Part shown: in pieces, positions 23,483-35,085 of the stretch
How the letters are laid out: each line of letters opens with the position of its first letter
Numbering within the stretch: the stretch's first letter is position 1
Assembly: GCA_039654915.1 (NCBI GenBank)
Contig: CM077600.1
Span: 43,508,492-43,572,491, forward strand
Direction: 5' to 3'
Source: Aquilaria yunnanensis
Lineage: Eukaryota > Streptophyta > Magnoliopsida > Malvales > Thymelaeaceae
DNA length: 64,000 nucleotides
Notes under the pieces: model-generated
The model's input: the letters and a program-made list of their open reading frames with translations, nothing else
Databases searched by the model: none
What the model was told of the DNA's origin: nothing
Program-made: the position numbers and the translations under genes

Positions 23483-24085
23483 ATGGGAAAGGGTAGATTG
23501 ATCATGGATTTGCTTCTTCTGCTTACGCTCTGCCTATCACTCGGAGTCTGCTCCTCCCTCCTGCCGCTGATTGACAGACCAGGCACTCTGCTCTCTGACC
23601 TCTGGAACACGGACCGCTTCATCCCCGATCCCTTTAGAATCCTGGAGCAAATCCCGCTGGAGCTGGAGCGCGATGAGAGCTTGGCCCTGTCGCCTGCAAG
23701 AGTGGATTGGAAGGAGACGCCGGAAGGGCACGTGATGATGCTGGATGTTCCGGGGCTGCGGAGGGAGGAGCTGAAAATCGAGGTGGGGGAGAACAGGGTG
23801 CTGAGAGTGAGCGGAGAGAGGAAAAGGGAAGAGGAGAGGGAAGGCGAGCACTGGCACAGAGTGGAGCGCTCCTTCGGCAAGTTCTGGCGCCAGTTCAAGT
23901 TGCCGGACAACGTCGACCTGGACGCTGCTAAGGCCAAGCTGGAGGATGGAGTATTGACTCTGGAGTTGCCCAAGTTGTCTCCTGACAAGATTAAGGGTCC
24001 TCGGGTGGTGTCCATCGCCGCAGGTGGAGAGGAGGAGCCGGCCAAGCTCAAGGATTCGCCTGAGACGGCGAAGCAGGAGCTTTAG
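23483..24085 (+). CDS. HSP22: ER-lumenal small heat-shock protein, 22 kDa class
   Basis: Intronless, 200 residues. Residues 1-25 are a signal peptide ([18 protein letters not shown]), the alpha-crystallin domain runs about 74-178 ([20 protein letters not shown], then [28 protein letters not shown], and the [12 protein letters not shown] end block), and the chain ends KQEL, a K/HDEL-type ER retrieval signal. Family knowledge: plant HSP22.0/ER-sHSPs form oligomers that hold unfolding secretory proteins during heat stress. A second ATG at 23504 would still give a complete signal peptide; I take the first because it is in frame and upstream of it is a normal leader. Promoter heat-shock elements match the expected regulation. 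Confidence 0.95.
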   Translation: MGKGRLIMDLLLLLTLCLSLGVCSSLLPLIDRPGTLLSDLWNTDRFIPDPFRILEQIPLELERDESLALSPARVDWKETPEGHVMMLDVPGLRREELKIEVGENRVLRVSGERKREEEREGEHWHRVERSFGKFWRQFKLPDNVDLDAAKAKLEDGVLTLELPKLSPDKIKGPRVVSIAAGGEEEPAKLKDSPETAKQEL

Positions 24086-25460
24086 ATTTTTATACTCCCT
24101 GCTCAGTTCGGTTTTCTAGTTTCTCGTACGTGTGGCTCCTGCAGAGTTGGAACCTTTTTTCGAAAGGGAATAAGGATAAGAATCCTCCCACCTCTGTGTG
24201 AGTTGAGTATATGTGTGGAATGAAGTGAATTTCGATCTGTCTCAAAGGCTCACCTCCTCGTAAATGTAGCTCTATTTTAGAACATAGGCTGTTTATTGTA
24301 ACTCATGAGTGGGCGCAGTTATTTTCAGCTACGTCTTAAAACTATTCAGACTTCATCGTTGAATGGATGCTTTTTTAAATCAGAATTATATATAAATAAA
24401 GGACTAAAAAACATAATCATTTGAACGATAAGGCTATACTAATATCATAAGAGAAGATAAGTTAATTGTTGTTGTTGAAGCCAAGATTGATGGAAATAAA
24501 TCATTGACCGGAGAGCTTCCAAACAGAGAAAACTGCACAGGAATCTCTAAATCCTTTGAGTTCGGTAAAGTATGTTGCTTCCATGCTCTTGATCTGATAT
24601 GTTCGCTCATGATAAAATCAACATCCTTAAAAGATGAGAGCAATAGAGCAATTGTTGCTACTTTACTTAGACTATCTTCATCAACTAAAGTAAGGGCTAG
24701 AGCCTCTGAGCCTGATAGTATTTGTTGTTGTTATTGCCGTGTTTGAGATAATTGGTTCTTATTGAAATTTGCATTGATGATAAAATCATTCAAAGCATGA
24801 AGTTGTTGGTACTTCATCAAGAGTCAGTTAGATTGAAAGCTCTCACATTTGTGACCTTTGCTGTCAACTTTTAAATGGTCAATGAAACAATTATTAATTG
24901 CAAAATCTGATGCTTTTAATGATTTTCTCTCAACACAGAAAACGGAGAAGGAGCAAGATCTTAAATCATCTAGACCATAAACTTGAACATGAGAGGTTTG
25001 ATGAGATAAAGTAGCAATTCTAGCCTCGCTACCAACCTTCTTCCAAGTGTGTATAGACATCTTACAATTTCTATTTTGATTGCTTCCTCTTTTCCAGATG
25101 ACCTTGCGCTTATGCATTAAATTAAACATGTGACTGAACAAGAGATGTAGACGACCCATCTGACTCACTATGGCACTGATCGACTAGGAGTTGTTGGAGC
25201 AGGAGAAAATGTACAGTGGATGCTGACTTGACTCTGCAGTAATAATTGAACTTGCGTTTATTCTTCTATTTTTCTAATCTAATTACTCTATTTTTAATTT
25301 TTATTCACATCTAAATATTCCTCTTCCCACAATCTTTTTGAACATTTATTATTTTAAATCACCTTGAATTGTTACAATTTTTTATATAACTAGTTAAATA
25401 TTGCAAAGATTTGTGACGGAAAAAAAAAATGAAGCAAGATTGGTGGGACAGGTTTTTGTT
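24086..25460. other. Downstream region with coding-like but unidentified sequence
   Basis: After the HSP22 3' UTR (to about 24400), 24430-25190 has nearly normal base composition and overlapping open stretches on the minus strand (25168-24824, then 24643-24434, with a frame shift or intron between). The predicted peptides (for example SEARIATLSHQTSHVQVYGL) match no family that I know. It could be a decayed gene or retroelement fragment. From 25200 the sequence becomes AT-rich. Confidence 0.35.
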
Positions 25461-26570
25461 CACTATAAATGCACAGTCATTGGTAATCCACATGTTGGAA
25501 ATTTTTTTACTAATGATTTAATTCTAATGTATTGGTAATTTTCAATATATAGCTGTTGCTAAAATGACTGATAAAAATTACTAATAGCCTAAGTTTATAT
25601 ATTTTTTACCAATTGTTTGGCTTTTACCAACGGCTTACGAGTTAGTAGGCTTAGCCGTCGATAAGTATTTCCAACATGCCAAACTATTGGTATGTTGAAT
25701 TTTTTAAAAAAAAAATTAAAACAATTTCCAACAATGAGCTATTGGAAATTGTCATTTATTTTTTTAATAAAAAAAAGTGAATAAAACCAAAATAATTAAT
25801 ATAAAAATTTTCATTAAATTTTACTAAATTAATGTATGAAAATTTTAAAATTCACTAAATTTCATAAAAAAGATTCACAAAATTCATAAAAACTTCCTGA
25901 AATTAATAGAAAATTAAAAATTAGATGAAAATTCCAAAAATTCAGAATAAATTTGAAAATTCAAAAAATTAAAAATATCACAAAACTAAAAAAAAAATTA
26001 CTGAGATTCATAAAAATTTACCAAAATTAATATATAATTAAATTTTCAACCAAATTTCAAAAGCTTTGAACAAATTAAAAAATCAAACATAAAATTAACT
26101 AAAAAATCTACAATCAAAACCTAATCTACAATCAAATAACCAGATCTACAATAATTCACAATATCAAAACCTAATATAGAATAAAATAAAAAAAAATGAA
26201 ATCAGTAAAAAGTCTACAATCAAAATCAAATCTATAATCAAACAACAAGATCTACAGTAATTAATAAAATTAAAACATAATCTACAACCTTAAGAATAAA
26301 AAAAAATCAGTAAAAAGGGGAGGAGACACATTGCTTCTGGTGAGATGGGGAGGTGATGAGGCATCGGGTGAGGCGGCCAGGCGAGGAGGTGTCGGGCAAG
26401 GAGGCAAGGAAGGGCTGGGGAAGGACGGAGGACGAAGAGTGAAACAGTAGAGGAAGGAAGAAGGGAGAGCAGCGGCGGACGAAGGACGGATGCAAAATGG
26501 CAGAGGGAGACGAAGGTGGGACGAGAGACGAGAGGGAGGAGAAGGTGGGACGAGAGAGAGTAGGGAAAAT

Positions 26571-26832
<262 letters not shown>

Positions 26833-26949
26833 GATAAATTACATATATATCAATATATATAAATATGCTACAAACATATTAGATGATACATATGATATGT
26901 ATTATGGCACAATACAATACTAATTTATGATACATTATATTAAATATAT

Positions 26950-26962
26950 TATATATTATGAA

Positions 26963-27000
<38 letters not shown>

Positions 27001-27001
27001 T
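26950..27001. repeat. (ATA)n microsatellite
   Basis: An uninterrupted ATA trinucleotide array of about 50 bases inside the CACTA-like element. Confidence 0.8.
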
Positions 27002-27619
27002 TCTCCAAGGGGCAAATTATCAATAGTCAAACTGTTAGTAATTACTAAGGCGCTAGACCGTTGGTAAAAAAATTTAAAATTTACCAACAGTCAAATGTGT
27101 TGGTAATTTACCACTGATCTAACACGTTGATAATTACAAACTGTCTAGCTATTTGTAATTTGCCCATTGAAAAATATGTAAATTACTAACGTGTTTGACC
27201 GTTAGTAAATTTTAAATTTATTTATCAATGGTCTAACGCGTTAGTAATTACTAATGGTCTGCCCGTTGGTAATTTGCCTATTGAAAAAACAAGTTTTTTT
27301 AGTAGTGAACAATAGTAACAATAATAATAATAATAAGACAATGTAAAAAATATTACAAGTAGTATTAGTCGCAGAAAAATTGGTAGAACCTTTTTTTATT
27401 GTGATGGTAGAGTACTTATAAAAATTGTATTATCGTACTTTTAATATCTTATCAAAGATGACAAGATTCCTTCTCAAAGTAAAATTTAAAATTAAAAGTA
27501 TGCAACCTATTAAGAAAAGATTTTAATTTAATAGACCTAATGATATTATGTAATTAGAAATTTTATTAAAAGTTAAATTAGTAAATTTTATTTTTAAGTC
27601 CTATACTTTAGATTAAAAA

Positions 27620-30600
27620 TGTCACGCCCCCAATTTTATAAAAATTAATTTTAAAAGATATCTTAATTTCCCAGAGTTATTAAGAAATTAATTAAAAATG
27701 GTTTAAGAAATATGAGGTAAAACATTTTATTTTAATCTATTTTCCAAAAAATACAAGTATTAAAGGAAATCAAAGTAATTAAGTGACAATTCTAGGAAAA
27801 CTAACATACGAATAGTGTGTTAATTTTAAACAAACCATATATTTCTTTTAGAAATAAAATAACATAAAACAGAAATCCAGTCCCAACCAATTTCATTTTC
27901 GATGAGCTACAATGTACCTTCACTCAATCTGCTCTACATCCTGAACTTCAACATACGGTTGAGTGTAATCTATCTCCTCATAATACTTACCTAAGAAAAC
28001 ATGTTATAATGAAGGGTGAGCATAACTTGTTCAGTAAAGAGAAAGTATCAAGCCCATCGCATGGGTCCTAATATTCCCACAACAAACAACAATAAATAAT
28101 AAACTTTAAGTTATAGCAACTTAATTAAAGAATAATTTCATACAACATCATAACAACAATATTAAAGTTCTACTGGCATGTTTGAATTAATATGCATATG
28201 CATAATTCCTTTTACCAATTAAATCATATCTTATTGATCAATCATTTAATCCAATACTTAAATGTCATCGGATGAACTTAGGGTGGTGAATGTGTGTATC
28301 ACCCACTCTCGGGATAACTCTTAGGCAGTACCACTAGAGATGCCACCAAATCAGAGCCTCTCAGGATACCTACGCCGAAGTAGAGCCTCTTGTCATATTA
28401 GCTATAAGCATGGTCCCTTGCCAACTATGGTCCGGCAGCACACAAATAATATATTCATACTCCATATCAATATTGCGTCATGACCAGGGATGGTCCGCAG
28501 ACACCATAACATGCCTCTTGCGTTTGAATCGTCTATTTCAAACATCTCTTTTAAATTTATGGCTCGTCAGGTCGTGCAGATATAGTCCGTCGCCAACCAT
28601 GCATGCCTCGTGTTTTATCTTACTTCTCATATCTTTTATTTAATGCAGTCTTATGTATGACAACATCAATCATATACAACAGCCAACTAATGCATGATTG
28701 TAGCTCATTTCATTTTAGCTCTTTTTAGTAAAGTATCATGATTCTAGTGCATCATATTTTTTTTATCTTGTTATCTTATCTTAGTGTTACATGATGTCAT
28801 AACAATCAATGATATCTTTTTAAGTGTATTTATGATAAATGTTCATCTCATCTCTTGTGAATTCTTTCTAAGTTGGTTATTTAACATTTACGCTCATAAA
28901 TCATTTATCTACCGCTTTATAGTAATTTATTACGGCCCTAACATTCCACTAACGATTACTTTTCAATCTCATCATGTTGCTAGCAAGCTTGTTGGCCCTA
29001 AATATGGTACTAGTGGTGTTTGTCTCACCGGCCCTAAATATGGTGCTAACGGGTTTATTCAAGTGGTCCTAACATACTTCTAATTTAATTCTTGCTACAA
29101 GAAGTTATAGTATGATACTAGCACCAAACATATATTATATGTCACATCATTACAACCATGCAACCAATCAACCAAACTTACATCTCAATAGAAGAGAACT
29201 AAAATAAAAATAAAATAAAATTCTAAGAAAACTAATTAATTTCTCAACCCATATTGCCCACGGATTTAAAGATTTTGTTGCCCATGAGAGCTAACCTGCT
29301 CTTTCCCCTTGCCTAGTATGGAATAATACGGCGAAATGAGACGATTTCCTAGGACAGTTATACAAAATGTTAGTAAGATGGAAAATTAGAAAATATGCTA
29401 AAATTTGAAAATTTCATAAATGGTACTTGGAAGATTTATGTTCTTGGCATATAGGCCGAAATTTTACCTAGTGAGCAAAAAGGGTCTCGAAGTGTTTCTG
29501 GTGGTCTCGTGCCTATTTGGGATCGTGTCGGGAGCTTTCTTGATATTGATCTTAAAAATTACAGCTACCACACACCAAGTTATATGCTCATTTAATGGCT
29601 ATAAAACTAATCTTGGAAGGAAAAAATTTTATTTTGGTTACCAATGTGTTTTCGGGACCTCTGGCGCTCTGTGAGTCCAAAGAAGCGCCAAACCTTCAAG
29701 TAAAGATTTTCTAACCTTTTTGTAACAACATGGACAGTAAGGAAAAAAGACTTATTAGGGTTGTAATATTTGAAATTGTCAGTCAAAAAAATTTTAAAAA
29801 GGTTACGATAGCTTACCGGGGATTAGAAGTAAGTAGGGACCCGATTGCACTGGAAACGAGTGCAAACACCCAGAAATTGGATTAATGATAATCTACCAAA
29901 GATTTGCAGTAAAAATATAAGGCCTTTAGGTGCTGGAAAAAAAAACTAAAGAGTGATATAAAAGGATTTAGACTTACACAAAAGAATTCGAAATTATCGT
30001 CATATGTAGGATTGCTTTTTGGTGTCCAAATGGGATTTTCCCTCAACTTAATGAACCTAGGAAATAATAGGAAATTAAAAAAATACAAAATTGCTTGGAT
30101 GACAAAGAAATAAAACCCAAAGGGCTGGACTTACGACAATTCGACAAAGAACACGATTGAGATGATAACGTACACAATGGTGTAATGGTGATTCTTCTAA
30201 TGCGATGACTTATCCTCTCCAAAGAGCAAAACTAGAAATATTGGATCGGTTAAATGGCTATCTAGATTGAGTAAGAGAATGAATGAGAGAAATATAGCCA
30301 AAACTATTAGAAAATAATGCGTTTGGCAAGTCTTGGATTAATGGTCATGGCGTCAGCCTTATGTGGTGTGGCTTGGCAGCATTGGAATTTTTAAGGAAGA
30401 AACAAGAAAATAGCAGCCTCTGTGAATTCAGTCAATTGGAACAATTAGAGTCCTAGTTAGATAGGACCACGGTGAAAACAAAAGGGAAAGTAAAATAAAT
30501 AATACTAATTGTAGGACAACAAGCACGATATGGATAAATGTGATTGGAATAGAAATATAGGTAAATAGATTAAATAATTTGAATTTGAATAAAAGAAAAA

Positions 30601-31072
30601 CACAAAATTTTAGGAGGGCATGCGGCTGGATGTTTTGTAAAGTAAATATTAGGGTTAGTTGGGAAATTATCTTATGCAAGAAAAGCACGGACCCGGTTTA
30701 AACCTTCCACGCACGTAGGTTAAATTTTGGAAATCTAGCAAACGGATTTAGAAATTGAGTGAGATAAATTTCTTTTGACTTAATTTTGTGAGAAAAAAAA
30801 ATCTAATGGTGCTTCCAGATTTTTCATTTGATACTCGATTAAAAATGACAAAAAAACCCTTAGCCTAAAGAAAATAACTTTGAGCCTCTAGTTTGAAATT
30901 TTGACTTAATAATCACTAAAGGAATTATCTAAATATCAAGATTTTTAGTTTTACACCAATTTTCTAAATTGATAGGTAAAATTACTAAATTACTCTTGAG
31001 GGTAAAATGATAATTTTTGCATTTAGAGGTAATTTGGTAATTTTATTTTTCTTAATTTCTAGGGTTATTACA
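27620..31072. mobile_element. Solo LTR of a large LTR retrotransposon (probable)
   Basis: The segment begins TGTCACGCCCCCAATTTT and ends GGGTTATTACA, giving the TG...CA boundaries of an LTR. The TGTCACGCCCC start is common in plant Ty3/gypsy LTRs. AAAAA precedes it (27615-27619) and follows it (31073-31077), consistent with a 5-base target duplication, although A runs are common here. No gag, protease, reverse transcriptase or integrase sequence is visible in the 3453 bases and no second LTR is present, so it is best read as a solo LTR left by recombination. Short open frames inside (28410-28643, 28784-29083) show no family resemblance. Confidence 0.65.
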
Positions 31073-33374
31073 AAAAAAGCTAATGATTGAAATGAATATC
31101 TTCTATTAGTTGGCTTAACATTTAAATAGATTTACCATTAATGTATTATCATAAATTTAAATTTTTAAAGTGACATAAACTAATTTTTTTAATAAATGAT
31201 CTAAGATTTTGTTCAAAATAGTAAAAAAGACATAAGATAAGTCCATAGATTGGACATTTATTAAGAAACTCAAGAAAAAATAAAATTTTTTAATAAATAT
31301 GACACAAATTTGAGCCGTAATGTTAAAATATAGACTTTGTAAGTAAACATTGAGCTCTTCAAAAGACATGTAACAATAAGTAACTATACATTACTCAAAA
31401 AGCTCAATTATCTTACGTTTGATTTTTGGCAAAAAATTACACTCATCCCCAAGATTTTAAAATCTACACTTACCCTCTATATTATAATTGAGTCAATGTG
31501 GTTGTCTCTAATATTGAGGTCAAGTCTTGTATATTTTAGTTTTTTTTATCTTTTTGGACAATTAATGCTTACCTATTGATTTAGAAATTATGTATACTCA
31601 AATCATTAAGGTTTCAAAACATAGAAGAATAATTATCAATTTTTCCTATTTTTTTCCCTTTTCAAATACTAATATAACTTTCCTAATATAAAGCCTATAA
31701 AAGCTTTTTATCACTTTGTTATGGTTTTTTTTTCCTTTTCATAATTTTAGTATTTTAAAATCAAATAAACAGGGAATGACAAATTTAAGTTTCATTAAAA
31801 GAGGGAAATCAAATATAACTTAAGGATAAAAAGGTTGTCCAACATTTTGACATATTTATACTTTTTATGAGTTTAATCAAATTTAAATTGTTGATTCAAA
31901 TAGACATAGCTATGAGATTTTTTAGACTTTTAAGTTCCAATTAAAGTACTTCATTCAAGTTTAAAACAATAAAAAAAATTGCAAACTTTTGTGTGTAAGG
32001 ACATGTCACAAAAATATATGTAAATTAATTAATGACATAATTGTTAAAAAACTTTAACTTATTATGGAAATTTAAGATTTTTTTCCATTAAAAGTTATAC
32101 TTAATATATAAATTTAAGTAAATATGCTAAAGTTACAAATTAGAATCACTATGCAAATTCTTTTTTTTTTTTTTGTTTTGTTTTTTATAAAGTACACATG
32201 GGACTTCCATATTTTCTTCTCTTTCTTGTTTAGAGTTCTAATTCTAAGTATACCTCTAATACATATACAATGCCAGATTTAGGTTTTATTGAAAAGAAAA
32301 AAACACTTCAAACTTACAATCACAACATAAAATTATTAACTTCATCTCTTAACAACTCAAATACTACTTTTAGACTATGAACATCTACCATGGATTATAA
32401 TATTAGACCTAAAATTAATTTTAATTTGATATAGCTCATAATATTTTATTGGCTCTAAAAAATAATAAAACTGAAAATAATACTTCAATATTACTTAGAA
32501 TAGGGAAAGATTTAATTGCTAAAAATAAAAATTTATCTTACAATACTAAAAGGGATGACCATGTGGGAAAAATAATTCTTATAATATTTACAAAATTTTA
32601 AAGCATTGAAAATTGTAAAAGGGAGCTGAGGAATTTTTTTTTCCTAAAAATTTTCACAATAACCTTTGCTACAACGAAAATTTTTTTTATTTCTTTTCAT
32701 AAAAGGCTCTTAAGTCATACTTGAATTATATGATTGCTCTAAAATAGATTAGATATATAATTTTTTATAGTATATATTCATCCAAATTAGAAAGAAAACT
32801 TAATTGACAAAATTTATATATTACAAGTATTCTTTATAGTAGAAAAAAATTAGGTTATGCTTGTTAAAACTAACTAATTTCAGTGGTCAAAGTAAGTTTA
32901 ATAGTCAAAATAGTAAATTTCTAGAAGACTAAAGACTAAATGCATCTCACTTTGTATTTTTTCTCTCTCTTATTATATTTATAGTATTTTAATACTACTA
33001 AATATATAATCAAGTAGGTAACTACATATGTAGATTTTTATTAGTGGATTCTTTTCTTTCCCTATTTTTAGAGTCTTTATACTAACATAACTATAATTAA
33101 ATATACAATATAAAATTTGTATATCATTAAAAGAGTAAATGAACTTATTATTTCAAGGTAAAGGAAAAACTTTAGGTGAACTATTATAAAGTGTTCACTT
33201 ACATAAATTTTTAATATGTTCTTTTTATATTGAAATTTATTTTTTAATACACAATACCTATAGATTTGAATGTGAAACTTTAGTATAAGTTTTACTATTT
33301 AATAAGCTTTCATAGTATGTACTCATTTATGTTGTCAAAAAAAATTAAGTGACAAAAATTTAATGTTAAGGTAA

Positions 33375-33605
33375 TTTTTATAGTAGCACAAAATTTAGCA
33401 TTAGTATTACCATATATTTAAATCTTGCGTTCAAATATAGAGGTTTGGAATGCTAAGTTGGAATTTTAAGTTCTACAAAGTATTTAGCAGTACAAACTGT
33501 AGCATGATTTTAACCATATATTTAAGTCTTTTATTCAAATAAATGATTTAACTATGAAAGTTTTTGAAATGCTAAGTTGAAATTTTAATTTTTATAAAAT
33601 ATTTA
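33375..33605. repeat. Diverged tandem duplication, about 115 bases per unit
   Basis: Both units share the order 'catatatttaa(a/g)tctt', 'ttcaaata', 'gaaatgctaagtt(g)gaaattttaa' and end in AAAGTATTTA or AAAATATTTA. They differ by many substitutions and indels, so the duplication is old. Confidence 0.55.
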
Positions 33606-34233
33606 TTACACTTGAGGTGTTATTTGATAGTAATATAGAACCAAGGGTGGCATATTTGATGCAAAAAAAAAAATTAGTGGCAATCTAGGAGTTTTAGCCA
33701 TTATAGGTAAGATTAACGCATAAAAAAATTAAATACAATACTTAATTTTGTATGTCAAATCAAGATTGGGCAAGTTTGTAACAAAGAGTAAAATTTAGTG
33801 ACAACTTAAGGATTTATTTAGTGTTTTAGTGCTAGTATAACTCTAATTAAATAGACAATGACAAATTTAGGCTTTATTAAAAGAACAATATAACTTATAA
33901 TGTAAGGGTAAAAAAGTTATTCAACATTTTGGCACTTTCATACTTTTTATATATTAAAGACACACACAGACACACACATATATGTATGTATGTATGTATG
34001 TATATATGTATTTATATGTATATGTATGAGGATTCTTAGATCATGTTTTATTTTCATTATTGCCATATATATGTGGTATGTGAAAATACAAAAAATCATT
34101 CATTTTGTACTCTATAGATAAAGAAATACTAAAAAACATTTATTTATATGTAATGTAGAGTAAATACAAATAAACTTGTAATTACAAAATCATATCCTTT
34201 ATTTATTGTTAGAACTTAAATTAATGGCTCTAA

Positions 34234-34710
34234 AAATTTAATTAACATTTATAGAGTATAATATGTGATTGGGAAAGTGATCTTTAGGAAAGTAACATTA
34301 AAATGTGTATTTTGTAGAAATATAATATGTGGTTCCATTTGAGAAAAGACCAAAGTGAAACATTTTTAATGAGTTTAAGACAAAAAAGAATGGTTAATAG
34401 GTTTGAGATTAAAATAGTATAATATTTAAAATTAAGAATCCATGAGATTTACTTATATAGTATATAATAATTCTAAAAATTTAATTAACATTTACAGAGT
34501 ATAATATGTGATTGAGGAAATGATCTCTAGGACACAACAATTAGAGCAGAGACTTTGTGGAAGTATAATATATGATTCCATATTTTCATTTAGTGAGGAA
34601 TCAAAATAAAAAGTTTTAATAGGTTTATAACCAAAGTAAAATAGTCAATAAGTTAGAAACAAAAACTGTATGATATTTAAAGTGAATAAATTATTCATAA
34701 AATTTAATAA
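34234..34710. repeat. Diverged tandem duplication, about 238 bases per unit
   Basis: The units at about 34234-34470 and 34473-34710 share AATTTAATTAACATTTA, AGAGTATAATATGTGATTG, the 'tgatct(t/c)taggA' block, 'ATAATATgtGgTTCCAT' and a TAATAGGTTT block in the same order and spacing. Confidence 0.7.
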
Positions 34711-34894
34711 TTGAGTATATTTATTACTAGAACTCAACTTTTATATTTATAACGAGAGAGAGATAAGTTATTTTATCATACTATGTTTTAAGTTATTATT
34801 TTTAATATTTAATTTTTTATTTTATCATATATATAAAGAAGTGAAGAATAAATACAAAAATAATACATAAATTTTTTCCTTTTTTATTTTAATG

Positions 34895-35085
34895 TTAATG
34901 AATTAGTAATCTGGAGGGAGGGAGACGGGCGATAGTATCAGTGCAGCACCTTGTAGTTGTCATTAGATTCACTCGCCACGCAATTGAGTCGTATGAAGTA
35001 TTTAATCCAGAGGTGGGCTTGGCAAGAAGAGGAAAGGCTCCGCACTGGGTTTGAAGGAGCGAATAGCTGTCGTGCAAGACTAGAA
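34895..35085. other. Isolated GC-richer island, unidentified
   Basis: About 190 bases of balanced composition in an AT desert, open in one minus-strand frame of 60 codons from 35077. The peptide resembles nothing I know. It may be an exon remnant or the end of an inserted element. Confidence 0.3.

Larger units (their letters stand above)
31078..34890. other. AT-rich gene-free tract built of decayed repeats
   Basis: Very AT-rich, with no coding signal. A roughly 60-base phrase (ACAATGACAAATTTAGGCTT plus TATTAAAAGA) recurs in diverged form near 31776, 32269, 33106 and 33857, and the two tandem duplications below lie within it. A CA/TA/TG microsatellite is at 33958-34028. It is probably the remains of an ancient repetitive element. 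Confidence 0.55.

Noticed and set aside
23470..24051. Long antisense open frame over HSP22
   Set aside because: The sense strand encodes a complete alpha-crystallin protein with signal peptide and retention signal; the antisense frame is a composition artefact.
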